A stretch of 14,840 nucleotides of DNA from NCBI GenBank assembly GCA_030635565.1, contig DAOVYP010000018.1, positions 1-14,840 of the forward strand, read 5' to 3'. Positions 6,459-14,474 of this stretch are shown here, piece by piece. The position numbers and the translations under genes are program-made. Positions within the stretch are counted from its first letter, which is position 1; every line of letters starts with the position of its first letter. The DNA comes from Spirochaeta sp. (GTDB lineage Bacteria; Spirochaetota; Spirochaetia; DSM-2461). Below the pieces are notes generated by a model. The model was not told where the DNA came from, did no database searches, and worked only from the letters and a program-made list of their open reading frames with translations.

Positions 6459-8507
6459 ATGAATGACGGTAGAGGCGGCCGTGTACTTACGATATTAGCG
6501 GCTGTTCTGATGCTGGTGGCTCTCGCCGTAAGCCTTGGGATAATTCTCCTTAGAATTCCTGAAAACCGTAAATTCGACGAATCGATCCTTTCCGTTGAAT
6601 TCGCACGCTCCGACGGATCGCAGATTCTTCTGAAACGTGAACTTCTCAGGGCTTCCAGACATGCCGTTTCAGCGTCCAACTGGCGCCGTATATTGGCCAT
6701 TTCCGCAGATTCTATTCCCGGAAACCCATCTTCCGGTGACTATAAATTATTCACGGTACTGGCAGGTCGTGCTTCATCTTCCGTACCTGGTGATAATGAA
6801 TTCTCAGCATATTGGATCTGGGGGTTGCTCCGAAGCGGCGACACGGCGAAAGCGGCACGGCATATCGGTTCGATTGACGGAGATGAATGGTCATCTCTCA
6901 GGGCTGAAATCAAACTGAAAACGGCCGTAGGTGATTCCGAAGAAGATATTAATATGTTCCTGAGCGGGATTGAGGAGCGGCCGGATCCGGAATTTCTGGC
7001 TCATGCCGCCATGATGACTGAATCAGCCGAGCTGACATTTGATGCTGCTCTTCTATACATGCTGAACGGCAAACCCGGGAAAGCATATGAGATGGCCGAT
7101 ATCCTGATGCGTAACGAGAGGCGATGGGCGGATCCGGGTAATTTCGCCAGAAGGGGAGTCGCTGCTGCTCTGGCGGGAATAGCCCATGACGCGGGCTATA
7201 AGGATGAAGCCATCAAGTGGCTGACAATACGGCTTGATGATACACGTCGCCGCAGAGCCTCTTCCTGGGAAAGTCTTCAGATTCTCGGTGACCTGTACTG
7301 GGAGCAGTATCTTCTTCAGGGGAATATGAAGTACCGCGATTACGCTGGTGAGACCTGGAATGAAGCCGTGGACATAATTCGTACTGCAGATAATGATTTC
7401 GTATTACCTGATGATTCCTGGCGCCTGTGGGTGAATCTGGCAGTTCTGGAGAATTCGGCCGGAAACTATCGGTTATCGAAAGAGATCCTTAATGATGCCC
7501 TTGTCTTGTTTCCTGATAGAGATGAAGTGAAAGCGGCCTGGGCCAGAGAGTATTGGGAGGCTGAACCGGCACTGGCAAGGCGCCTGATCCGCTCAGCCAT
7601 GTCAGGGACAAGCGATCCGGTTCTGGGGATAACGGTAATGAAAGTTGATCCCGAAGCCGTGACTCCAAGATTGTATGAATCTCGTCTTTGGGAATTATTT
7701 GAAACCGTCACATCCGGCGACGGTATTGTACAGAGTGCGGACGGGCGGATATTGACGACATTTCTTCTCGATTATATGGCTTCACGGAAGAACCTGACTT
7801 CCGTGGACGTCGCCATAGATCGATATCTTAAAACATACCCCGACGACAAATGGATTCTTTCTTGGAGGCTGGCGGCAGATGCGGCACGTGGTATGGCGCT
7901 GATTGATCTTGTCGCTCCTGCCGCAGGTGAAAATTCGCCCTATGAAGATTTCAGAATTATGGCAAGGGCGGAAAACAGTTGGCGGGCCCTTCATGACTCC
8001 GCTTTATATGCCATGCTGGCATCGGACGAGATTAAAAAACTTTCAAGACTTTTTCCGGAAACCGCTGCCAGGGCAGATCCGGATATTCTTGAAGCGACAA
8101 TACTGGAAACCCTGAAACCCTATACGTACCTGTCTCATATATCAGGGACGCCCCTGGAAGATCGGATCAATAATCTGCTGAAGAGCCGGGAAGATTTGTC
8201 TGATTTCGGTAAGAATCTGAAATCATCAGGGAAACGGGGGTTGAGCGCCCGATCCCGGGCGGCCGCAGTTTTAAATGAGTCATATTCGTCACTTCTGGTA
8301 AATGCTCTGGAAGATCTGTCACTTGCAGGGACTTCGGCTGAAAACCTGACTGCCGACGATCGTGCAGCTCTGATATACCTTGAAGCCATTATCCTGAAAA
8401 AAAGCGGACGGCTTGAAGATTCAGTCAATCGGGCCCGGGCGGCAGTTGAAATTGTCCCGGATCATGCAGGTGCCCGGGAATTCCTGTTGAATGAGGTTAC
8501 TTCGTGA
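6459..8507 (+). CDS. Membrane-anchored TPR-type protein, function unknown
   Basis: A 682-residue protein with one N-terminal membrane segment (about 8-31, RVLTILAAVLMLVALAVSLG and on) after a short positive cytoplasmic end, so the bulk should lie in the periplasm. There is no lipobox or obvious cleavage site, so anchoring is likely. The rest is almost entirely helical with TPR-like helix pairs. The clearest are at about 193-265 (LLYMLNGKPGKAYEMADILM), 319-352 (WVNLAVLENSAGNYRLSKEI and on) and 639-672 (LKKSGRLEDSVNRARAAVEI, then VPDHAGA). No catalytic motif was seen. It is packed between nusB (5 bases upstream) and map (4-base overlap), so it is produced with them. No strong ribosome site precedes the ATG. 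It may be a scaffold for envelope protein assembly given its ppiC, map and htrA neighbours; that is inference. Coding status is certain. Confidence 0.88.
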   Translation: MNDGRGGRVLTILAAVLMLVALAVSLGIILLRIPENRKFDESILSVEFARSDGSQILLKRELLRASRHAVSASNWRRILAISADSIPGNPSSGDYKLFTVLAGRASSSVPGDNEFSAYWIWGLLRSGDTAKAARHIGSIDGDEWSSLRAEIKLKTAVGDSEEDINMFLSGIEERPDPEFLAHAAMMTESAELTFDAALLYMLNGKPGKAYEMADILMRNERRWADPGNFARRGVAAALAGIAHDAGYKDEAIKWLTIRLDDTRRRRASSWESLQILGDLYWEQYLLQGNMKYRDYAGETWNEAVDIIRTADNDFVLPDDSWRLWVNLAVLENSAGNYRLSKEILNDALVLFPDRDEVKAAWAREYWEAEPALARRLIRSAMSGTSDPVLGITVMKVDPEAVTPRLYESRLWELFETVTSGDGIVQSADGRILTTFLLDYMASRKNLTSVDVAIDRYLKTYPDDKWILSWRLAADAARGMALIDLVAPAAGENSPYEDFRIMARAENSWRALHDSALYAMLASDEIKKLSRLFPETAARADPDILEATILETLKPYTYLSHISGTPLEDRINNLLKSREDLSDFGKNLKSSGKRGLSARSRAAAVLNESYSSLLVNALEDLSLAGTSAENLTADDRAALIYLEAIILKKSGRLEDSVNRARAAVEIVPDHAGAREFLLNEVTS

Positions 8508-9259
8508 TTACAATAAAGAACAGCATACAGCAGGACGGAATCCGTCGTTCAGCTCTATTGCTGTCGGCGGTTTTCTCCCGTATCAGTACACTTATCGAAC
8601 CCGGAATCAGCACTATTGATATTGATCGGATTGTTGAAGAAACCATCAAATCCGGAGGCGGTATTCCCGCGTTTCTTGGATATGGCGGTTTCCCGGCCTC
8701 AGTCTGCACTTCGGTGAACGATCAGGTTATTCACGGCATACCGAATGAGCGTCCGTTAACCGAAGGTGATATCGTCGGTTGTGACATCGGTATCATACTA
8801 GACGGTTATTACAGTGATTGCTGTAAAACCTTCGCTGTTGGTGAGATTGCTTCCGATACGCAAAAACTTCTTGATGTCACAAAAAAATCATTGGATGCTG
8901 CCGTGATAGTATGCCGACCCGGTGGAAGAGTGAAGGATATCGGTAAGGCGGTTACGGAAACGATTGAACCGTACGGCTACGGTATTGTTTACAGTTACTG
9001 CGGTCATGGAGTTGGTATATCTCTCCATGAGGACCCCCAGATTCCGAATTATTATCCCTCAAAAGGACTTAATCCCCGTCTGAGACCCGGCATGGTTCTT
9101 GCCATAGAGCCCATGATCAACGCGGGTACAGCGGATGTACAGGTTTTGGATGACGGCTGGACTGTCATTACGGCCGATGGATCCCTGAGCGCTCATTTCG
9201 AGCATAGCGTTCTTATTACCGATAATGGTGCGGAAGTCCTCACCTCCTGGGGCGGCTGA
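8504..9259 (+). CDS. map: Methionine aminopeptidase, type I
   Basis: A cytosolic metalloenzyme that removes the initiator methionine from new proteins whose second residue is small. It has 251 residues with the pita-bread fold pattern and every expected active-site residue: substrate-binding H77 (VIHGIP), metal ligands D94 (VGCDIG), D105 (GYYSD), H168 (CGHGVG), E202 (AIEPMI) and E233 (HFEHSV), plus H175 (SLHEDP). Spacing matches the E. coli enzyme within 2-3 residues. There is no N-terminal zinc-finger or SH3 extension, so this is the short class Ia form. The start is GTG at 8504, overlapping the upstream stop as GTGA, with GAGG (8493-8496) about 7 bases before it. It is translationally coupled on both sides: htrA begins at TGATG over its stop. 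Confidence 0.97.
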   Translation: MITIKNSIQQDGIRRSALLLSAVFSRISTLIEPGISTIDIDRIVEETIKSGGGIPAFLGYGGFPASVCTSVNDQVIHGIPNERPLTEGDIVGCDIGIILDGYYSDCCKTFAVGEIASDTQKLLDVTKKSLDAAVIVCRPGGRVKDIGKAVTETIEPYGYGIVYSYCGHGVGISLHEDPQIPNYYPSKGLNPRLRPGMVLAIEPMINAGTADVQVLDDGWTVITADGSLSAHFEHSVLITDNGAEVLTSWGG

Positions 9260-10746
9260 TGTTGAAGAGAAAGGTTTTTCCCATTCTTGTCGGATTGTTG
9301 ATCGGATGTCTTGCAGGGTATGCGGCAATAGTTACCGTTGCCTGGCTCAATCCCCCGATGCTGCCGGTGCAGGAGGCCAGGGCCGAAGTCCCGGATCGTT
9401 CACTTTATGCACCCGTCGAAGACGTTCAGGAAGCTTTCAGAGTTGTCAGTGCAGAAATTCTCCCCACCATCGTGGAGGTGTCGGTGAAGACTGAAGGTCT
9501 CCTCGAGCAAACGGATGACAAGGAACTTCCATGGAATGAATTCTTCCAGAATCCCCTGGATGATAGCGAGGGGCCCCGATATTATCAAAGCCAGGGATTG
9601 GGAAGCGGAATCATTATCGAGAGACAGGGTATCGTCTATTTCGTCATTACCAACGCCCATGTCGTCGGTAGTGCCGAAGAAATCTTTGTAGAACTCAACG
9701 ACGGCAGTTCCATAGCTGCCGAACTCGTCGGCATAGACGAGAGGAAGGATCTGGCCCTTCTGAAGTTCTCCTACCCGGACAGTGCACTGCCTGTAATCCG
9801 CATCGGTGATTCCGACAAACTCTATGTCGGAGACTGGGTGCTGGCATTCGGCAGTCCCTTCGGTTATGAACATTCAGTCAGTTTTGGAATCGTCAGTGCT
9901 CTGGGCCGAAAGGACGGGCCGGGGGACAATATCAATGATTTCATTCAAACCGACGCTTCCATAAACCAGGGTAATTCCGGAGGCGCCCTGGTGAATATCC
10001 GTGGTGAACTGGTCGGGGTCAATACCTTCATCACCACACCCAACAGCGGCAGTATCGGCCTTGGATTCGCTATTCCCGTGAACAATATAATTACATCTTT
10101 CCGACAGCTCATCGATACAGGTGAAGTGAATTACGGGTGGCTGGGAGTCAGCCTCGGCACAGTCGGCAAGGAAGCGGCGGAGTCTCTTGGCTACGGATTG
10201 AAGGAAGGAATCATGATTTATCAGGTTTTCGAAGGTTCACCGGCGCATCTGGCCGGATTACGCCCCGGAGACCTCATCACAGCCCTTGATGGAATACCCA
10301 TGAACGATACCGAACGTCTGATATACAGAATCGGCGATAAGGCGCCGGGAGATACCGTCCTGTTCACCATAAACCGCCTTGGAGAGCCTTACACAATAGA
10401 AGCTCCCATAGGTGTCCGGGAAGACGAAGAGGCCGTCAGGGCCCTTCACGGGCGTGCCATGCCCGGATTCGTCGCCGCACCGTTAATCCCCGACCTGAGA
10501 GCCGCCATGAATCTGCCGGATGATATAAACGGCATTCCGGTTGCCGAAGTTTATCCCCGTACTCCGGCTCAGGCTGTGGATCTCAGACCGGGTGATATCA
10601 TCACAGCCGTCAACGGCAGAACAATCGTTTCACTGAAAGATCTGTACCTGGCCATTGGTCAGTTGGATTCCAAAGCGCCTGTATATACCGTTTATAGAAA
10701 TGGAGAAACACTCAAGCTTGAAAATACTATCGGAGAAACCCCGTGA
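9259..10746 (+). CDS. HtrA/Deg-family serine protease with two PDZ domains
   Basis: A periplasmic quality-control protease that degrades or holds misfolded envelope proteins. It has 495 residues: an N-terminal membrane segment at 7-30 that probably acts as an anchor, a trypsin-like domain at about 60-285, PDZ1 at about 292-385 and PDZ2 at about 402-490. The triad is complete: H134 (TNAHVVG), D164 (RKDLALLKF) and S240 (NQGNSGGAL). The loop at 81-112 is acidic and corresponds to the regulatory LA loop. PDZ ligand-binding and structural motifs appear as YGWLGVSLG, GLRPGDLITALDG and DLRPGDIITAVNG. It starts at ATG 9259 within TGATG shared with map, behind a weak G-rich ribosome site (9249-9255), so it depends on coupling. 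The phosphoribosyltransferase overlaps its end as GTGA. DegP/DegQ/DegS naming cannot be settled; two PDZ domains argue against DegS. Confidence 0.95.
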   Translation: MLKRKVFPILVGLLIGCLAGYAAIVTVAWLNPPMLPVQEARAEVPDRSLYAPVEDVQEAFRVVSAEILPTIVEVSVKTEGLLEQTDDKELPWNEFFQNPLDDSEGPRYYQSQGLGSGIIIERQGIVYFVITNAHVVGSAEEIFVELNDGSSIAAELVGIDERKDLALLKFSYPDSALPVIRIGDSDKLYVGDWVLAFGSPFGYEHSVSFGIVSALGRKDGPGDNINDFIQTDASINQGNSGGALVNIRGELVGVNTFITTPNSGSIGLGFAIPVNNIITSFRQLIDTGEVNYGWLGVSLGTVGKEAAESLGYGLKEGIMIYQVFEGSPAHLAGLRPGDLITALDGIPMNDTERLIYRIGDKAPGDTVLFTINRLGEPYTIEAPIGVREDEEAVRALHGRAMPGFVAAPLIPDLRAAMNLPDDINGIPVAEVYPRTPAQAVDLRPGDIITAVNGRTIVSLKDLYLAIGQLDSKAPVYTVYRNGETLKLENTIGETP

Positions 10747-11357
10747 GTAAGGAATTCCTGCCCTATAACATGGTGCGCAATGACGCCCTGAAGCTTGCCA
10801 AACGTATCTTCGATGACGGTTTCATGCCCGATATCATTTACGTTCCTCTGCGTGGCGGTGCATACATGGGGAATGTTTTCAGTGAGTTTTTCAAGCTGGT
10901 CAATACAAAAGACCGGCCGGTGTTTTATGCCGCCGTGGTGGCGCGCTCCTATACAGATATTCATAAGAGCGGCCGGGTCCGAATCGACGGCTGGACCTAC
11001 AATCCCGAATACCTGCGCAGCGGAGACAAAGTGCTTTTCGTCGATGATATTTTCGACACCGGCAGAACCATCAATCATCTGGTGGAATGCATCCTGGACA
11101 AGGGACTTCCGAGAGAAGATGTGAAAATCGCCGTCCATGACTACAAAATCGCAGCCTACAGGGAGCAACTCCCCATCAAGCCGGATTACTGGTGGCGTAA
11201 AATGGAAGTGGAGAAACCTGAAGATGATACCTGGATTCACTACATGAGCCACGAGCTCGAAGGGCTCACCGATCCCGAGATTGATGAGCACTATCTTTCC
11301 GCGGATCCGGATCTGGCAGATGTTTTCGATCTCATCAGGAGAAGCCGGGGTAAATGA
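10743..11357 (+). CDS. Type I phosphoribosyltransferase, probably purine salvage-like
   Basis: A cytosolic enzyme expected to join a nucleobase to PRPP, releasing pyrophosphate. It has 204 residues with the type I PRTase core: strand DIIYVPLRGGAYMG (30-43) supplying the pyrophosphate loop, and the PRPP motif FVDDIFDTGRT (99-109), close to the family 'VDD..DTG.T'. The C-terminal hood holds KPDYWWRKMEVEKPEDDTW (146-164), then IHYMSHE, a pattern I associate with xanthine/hypoxanthine PRTases, but base specificity cannot be assigned. The tail after about 175 is acidic. The start is GTG at 10743 overlapping the htrA TGA, with GGAGA (10732-10736) 6 bases upstream. It is the last gene of the map-htrA run. 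The following 80 bases (11358-11437) to the convergent lipoprotein gene contain no clear terminator. Confidence 0.88.
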   Translation: MSKEFLPYNMVRNDALKLAKRIFDDGFMPDIIYVPLRGGAYMGNVFSEFFKLVNTKDRPVFYAAVVARSYTDIHKSGRVRIDGWTYNPEYLRSGDKVLFVDDIFDTGRTINHLVECILDKGLPREDVKIAVHDYKIAAYREQLPIKPDYWWRKMEVEKPEDDTWIHYMSHELEGLTDPEIDEHYLSADPDLADVFDLIRRSRGK

Positions 11358-11437
11358 CCTCTGGCGACGTTCGGCAGCATGCATGATCACTACCGGAAAG
11401 TCATTTCAAAGTGCGGCGAACAGGAAAAGACGCAGGA

Positions 11438-12811
11438 TTATTCCCTGGTCCAGCTGGGTTTGACCGTACTCATATCAATTTTCCAGATGCCGAAATTTCT
11501 TGTTGATGCATAAAGGTCGTCACCGTTTTCCGGTATGCTCATGCCGATAATCGTTGCCAGGGACAAATCACTGACGCTGTAATTCGTGTTGAGGGCAAAA
11601 GAATAATTATCCCAGTTGGTCGTAACCGACCAGGTGGAAGGGTCGGTAGCTGTTATATCGATTTCATTATACCCGGATGCAATATGAGAAGTGCTCCCGT
11701 CGATGTAGCTGCTGGTACCGGCCAGAACCAGGCGTTTTGAATCGCCTTGCCCTGCGGCCTTTTCCGATACATCGATGAAGTTCGTCGTCAGGAATTCGGT
11801 GGTTGTTCCGCTCAATCTACTCCAAGTGATGCCATCGGAACTTGCGAACATCGGTAATGTACCCCCATCCAGGGATGTCGCGGACATGATAAAGGCACCT
11901 TGGTTTGCATCCCAAGTCCGCGGCAGCCAGGTTATTCCAGTTGTTGAAACATATGTATAGATTCCTGGACCTTCGAATATACTACCATCGGAAATGAGAT
12001 CAGGGTTGACGACAGTGTCTCCTTTGCCGTCCAGAAGAATCCCGGTGGTTTGGCCGAACATGTTGTTAGTTGCGGTTATACGGATATCTGCATCAACTCC
12101 GGCTCCGCTGACACTATCGGCGACACCGGTGACATAACGTGTGCCGTTCGTTTTATCGAGTTCGTCATCGTTCAGTGTAATATTAACATCACTCCATGAA
12201 CTTGCTGAGTTAGGTGTATCAAATCTATATATCGAGGAACCGTCGAATCCGTTGTCTTCGGAATCAATAGACCCGTAAGTTCCGGTATGATCCATAACAT
12301 TGACATAAACTGCACCCAGAGGATCCGGGCAGAATAAACGGATGGTCTGGTAGCCGGCGGAGTTCGAAGTCCAAATCTGATCAGAAAAATATGCATAAGT
12401 GGCTGTAGTTCCATCGAAACTGTCAAGTGTATGAATTGCAACTTTATAGTTATCACCATTCACGTCATACAGGGCAAGATAAATCTTCTGATCGGTAACA
12501 GCCATAGACTGAACACCATCCCAGGAAATCCCGCCTGAGTTCAGGGGTATAGGCTTCCATAAACTGTTGGTTACATGATTTTTCGCCCAGATCCCCGGAC
12601 CTGATGCAAAGAAATAGTAATTGTCAGTAGGAAGCCCGGGGCTGATATGCGCAACAGGCCGCGCGCTGATTCCTTCGGGAAGCAATCCTTCGTCAATTTT
12701 CTCGGATACCGCTACGACAGCAAAAATGCCGACTCCGGTACAGCTTCCCGATATAAGCAGTACGGCGAGAGCGAGAACAATCCCGATTCGGCCAATTATT
12801 CGTTTCTTCAT
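11438..12811 (-). CDS. Lipoprotein with probable beta-propeller repeats, function unknown
   Basis: A 457-residue surface or periplasmic protein. A basic start and hydrophobic stretch (8-20) lead to ISGSC with C24 as the likely lipidated residue; this lipobox is relaxed, as is usual in spirochaetes. A second hydrophobic patch follows directly (TGVGIFAVVAV). The mature part is rich in S, T, D, G, Y and W with few helices. Repeated strand motifs resemble propeller blades: GPGIWAKN (71-78), TTGITWLPR (290-298), SSDGITWSRLSG (324-335, close to an Asp-box), STWSVTTNW (392-400), STRNFGIWKI (436-445). A BNR/sialidase-like propeller fold is inferred; no catalytic residues are claimed. ATG at 12811 overlaps the upstream stop as TGATG, so it is coupled to the barrel gene. 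It looks more A/T-rich by eye than the neighbouring genes. It ends at TAA (11440-11438), convergent with the phosphoribosyltransferase. Confidence 0.85.
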   Translation of the reverse strand: MKKRIIGRIGIVLALAVLLISGSCTGVGIFAVVAVSEKIDEGLLPEGISARPVAHISPGLPTDNYYFFASGPGIWAKNHVTNSLWKPIPLNSGGISWDGVQSMAVTDQKIYLALYDVNGDNYKVAIHTLDSFDGTTATYAYFSDQIWTSNSAGYQTIRLFCPDPLGAVYVNVMDHTGTYGSIDSEDNGFDGSSIYRFDTPNSASSWSDVNITLNDDELDKTNGTRYVTGVADSVSGAGVDADIRITATNNMFGQTTGILLDGKGDTVVNPDLISDGSIFEGPGIYTYVSTTGITWLPRTWDANQGAFIMSATSLDGGTLPMFASSDGITWSRLSGTTTEFLTTNFIDVSEKAAGQGDSKRLVLAGTSSYIDGSTSHIASGYNEIDITATDPSTWSVTTNWDNYSFALNTNYSVSDLSLATIIGMSIPENGDDLYASTRNFGIWKIDMSTVKPSWTRE

Positions 12812-13452
12812 CAGAAGTGGTACTCCGCGGTAAGGGTGATGTCCATGAAATTTGCGATGGAATTGAATCGCTCATCAGTTGAGTTAAGCTGGGGAACAAA
12901 CCAGTAGGTGAAATCCATTCCGAACGACCATTCGACATTCCAGTCGAAATAGACACCGAATCCGGGCCGGATCAGGGGGTCGACCACAAATTGTTCTTTC
13001 CATGAGGTCATGTTAATTCCCAGGGCGAGATGCAAGGGGATGGTCATGCGGCTGAAAGGATGGAACTCGTAGGAACCTTTAACAGTGATGGGGATCATAT
13101 ACAGTAAGTTCCGATTTATGTCCCATTTGAAAGTTCCGCCGAGCTGCAGTCCTACCTTAATGTTGGGAGACAGGTATACGCCGAAGGCCAGAGTCCCCAT
13201 GCCGCCGACGGAAAGCTGAGTATCGACGACTCCCGCGGAGTCTCCGGTGGCGGAATTGTCATTCAACAGTACCGTGAACAATGGAATGATAACACCAGCG
13301 GATATGGCGAAGTATTTATCACCCAGAGACCTCTGGTTGGTTCTGCTCTGAGGCGTGAACGGGTCATCTTCCGGAGGCTCTTCCTGGGCGCCGAGGAATC
13401 CAAAGTTCAGTAACAGCAGGGAAATGACTATGAGGGAAAGCTTTCTCAGCAA
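12811..13452 (-). CDS. Outer-membrane beta-barrel protein, function unknown
   Basis: A 213-residue exported protein. The signal peptide is 1-22 (LSLIVISLLLLNFGFLGA|QEE), followed by an acidic, proline-rich linker (24-36). The rest alternates as amphipathic strands: YFAISAGVIIPLF, TLAFGVYLSPNIKVGLQLGG, LLYMIPITVKGSYEF, LHLALGINM, PGFGVYFDWNVEWSFGMDFTY and DITLTAEYHF. It ends in phenylalanine, the BAM-recognition feature of outer-membrane barrels; about 8 strands would fit (OmpW/OmpX size). The start is TTG (13452-13450): the Shine-Dalgarno AGAGGA (plus-strand 13459-13464) lies 6 bases upstream, and an in-frame stop just before excludes earlier starts. It is the first gene of a two-gene unit with the lipoprotein. 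Barrel location is well supported; the substrate, if any, is unknown. Confidence 0.87.
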   Translation of the reverse strand: MLRKLSLIVISLLLLNFGFLGAQEEPPEDDPFTPQSRTNQRSLGDKYFAISAGVIIPLFTVLLNDNSATGDSAGVVDTQLSVGGMGTLAFGVYLSPNIKVGLQLGGTFKWDINRNLLYMIPITVKGSYEFHPFSRMTIPLHLALGINMTSWKEQFVVDPLIRPGFGVYFDWNVEWSFGMDFTYWFVPQLNSTDERFNSIANFMDITLTAEYHF

Positions 13453-13483
13453 CTGCGGTCCTCTTTATTGAAAATACCTGCGA

Positions 13484-13513
13484 ATCCTACCATGACATCT
13501 CGAACATCATCAA
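13484..13513 (-). promoter_or_regulatory. Candidate promoter for the barrel/lipoprotein unit
   Basis: On the minus strand TTGATG (13513-13508) and TAGGAT (13489-13484) are 18 bases apart, each 4/6 to consensus. They predict a start near 13477 and a leader of about 25 bases containing the AGAGGA ribosome site. It lies directly beside the folD -35, as expected for a compact divergent promoter region. Confidence 0.35.
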
Positions 13514-13517
13514 TATA

Positions 13518-13546
13518 TTCACAAACCGGCCGGATTTCAGTATTGT
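13518..13546 (+). promoter_or_regulatory. Candidate folD promoter placing the start site at the ATG
   Basis: TTCACA (13518-13523, 5/6) and TATTGT (13541-13546, 4/6) are 17 bases apart. Transcription would begin about 13552-13554, at or next to the folD ATG (13554). This agrees with the absence of any Shine-Dalgarno sequence there and suggests a leaderless mRNA. Confidence 0.45.
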
Positions 13547-13553
13547 CATAAAC

Positions 13554-14444
13554 ATGAGTGCTCGAATTATTAATGGTAAAGCCATTGCTTCCAATCTTCG
13601 TGAACAGCTGACTGAAGACGTTAAAAAACTCATCACAGATGGTATTCGTCCCGGTCTGGCTGTCGTACTTGTTGGTGAGGATCCGGCCAGCATATCTTAC
13701 GTAAGCGCAAAAGAACGTGATTGCGAGAAAGTGGGAATTTATTCCCGGGATATCCGTCTTTCTCCGGAAATCTCTCAGGATAAGCTTTTAAAGCTTATAG
13801 AAGAGCTGAACGCCGATCCTGACATTCACGGGATTCTGGTGCAGCTGCCGCTGCCCGAGGGTCTGAACGAAGAAACAGTCATCAGTGCTATTTCGCCTGA
13901 TAAGGATGTCGACGGATTTCATCCGGTCAGTATCGGCAGGCTGGTGCTCAATCTGGACGGGTTCATCCCCTGTACGCCCCATGGTGTTATCAAGATGCTT
14001 GAGGCGGCTGATGTGACGATTGAAGGTTCCGATGTTGTGATTGTCGGGCGAAGCCGTATCGTCGGTGCTCCCCTGGCCAACCTGTTGTTCAGAAAGGCCC
14101 CGGGGGGGAATGCCACGGTTACCGTCTGCCATACCCGGACTCGGGATTTGGCGGAAAAAGTCAGGCAGGCCGATATCGTCATTGCCGCTGCGGGCCGTCC
14201 GGGTACCGTGACGGCGGATATGGTGAAAGAGGGTGCTGTCGTCATTGACGTCGGAGTGAACCGGGTTGAAGATGCATCTAGACAGCGGGGGTATCGGCTT
14301 GTCGGGGATGTGGATTTTGATTCCGTCAAAGAGGTTGCCGGCGCCATTTCCCCTGTTCCGGGGGGTGTCGGTCCACTGACCCGGGCTATGCTGCTCTGGA
14401 ACACCGTGATTTCAGCAAGGAACGCCGGTTCAAAGCTCGCATAA
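13554..14444 (+). CDS. folD: Bifunctional methylenetetrahydrofolate dehydrogenase/cyclohydrolase
   Basis: A cytosolic one-carbon enzyme: it oxidises 5,10-methylene-THF with NADP and hydrolyses the product to 10-formyl-THF for purine and formyl-Met-tRNA synthesis. It has 296 residues, normal length. Active-site residues are all present: Y49 and K53 (SYVSAKERDCEKVGI), Q97 (VQLPLP), D120 in DKDVDGFHP (116-124). PCTPHGV (139-145), the nucleotide-binding GRSRIVGAPLA (165-175) and PVPGGVGPLT (268-277) follow in order. The usual 'GRSNIVG' reads GRSRIVG and 'GPMT' reads GPLT; both are tolerable variants. The ATG at 13554 has no ribosome site and may begin a leaderless mRNA. A LapA-domain gene follows after 30 bases. 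Divergent from the barrel/lipoprotein unit. Confidence 0.97.
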   Translation: MSARIINGKAIASNLREQLTEDVKKLITDGIRPGLAVVLVGEDPASISYVSAKERDCEKVGIYSRDIRLSPEISQDKLLKLIEELNADPDIHGILVQLPLPEGLNEETVISAISPDKDVDGFHPVSIGRLVLNLDGFIPCTPHGVIKMLEAADVTIEGSDVVIVGRSRIVGAPLANLLFRKAPGGNATVTVCHTRTRDLAEKVRQADIVIAAAGRPGTVTADMVKEGAVVIDVGVNRVEDASRQRGYRLVGDVDFDSVKEVAGAISPVPGGVGPLTRAMLLWNTVISARNAGSKLA

Positions 14445-14457
14445 TTGCCGATATAAT
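14429..14457 (+). promoter_or_regulatory. Candidate promoter for the LapA-domain gene
   Basis: A perfect -10 TATAAT (14452-14457) stands 17 bases after TTCAAA (14429-14434, 4/6), which overlaps the end of folD. The predicted start is near 14464, giving a very short leader that runs into the Shine-Dalgarno sequence. The downstream gene may thus be transcribed both from here and from folD. Confidence 0.4.
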
Positions 14458-14474
14458 AAATTAGGGAGGCTGTC

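Noticed and set aside
10692..11390. Minus-strand 232-residue ORF
   Set aside because: It lies antiparallel over the phosphoribosyltransferase gene, which has clear motifs and a ribosome site; the translation shows no recognisable domain.
11358..11437. Bidirectional terminator between the convergent genes
   Set aside because: Only a weak 5 bp pairing (11369-11373 with 11417-11421) with a 43-base loop and no T-run was seen, so no terminator is called.
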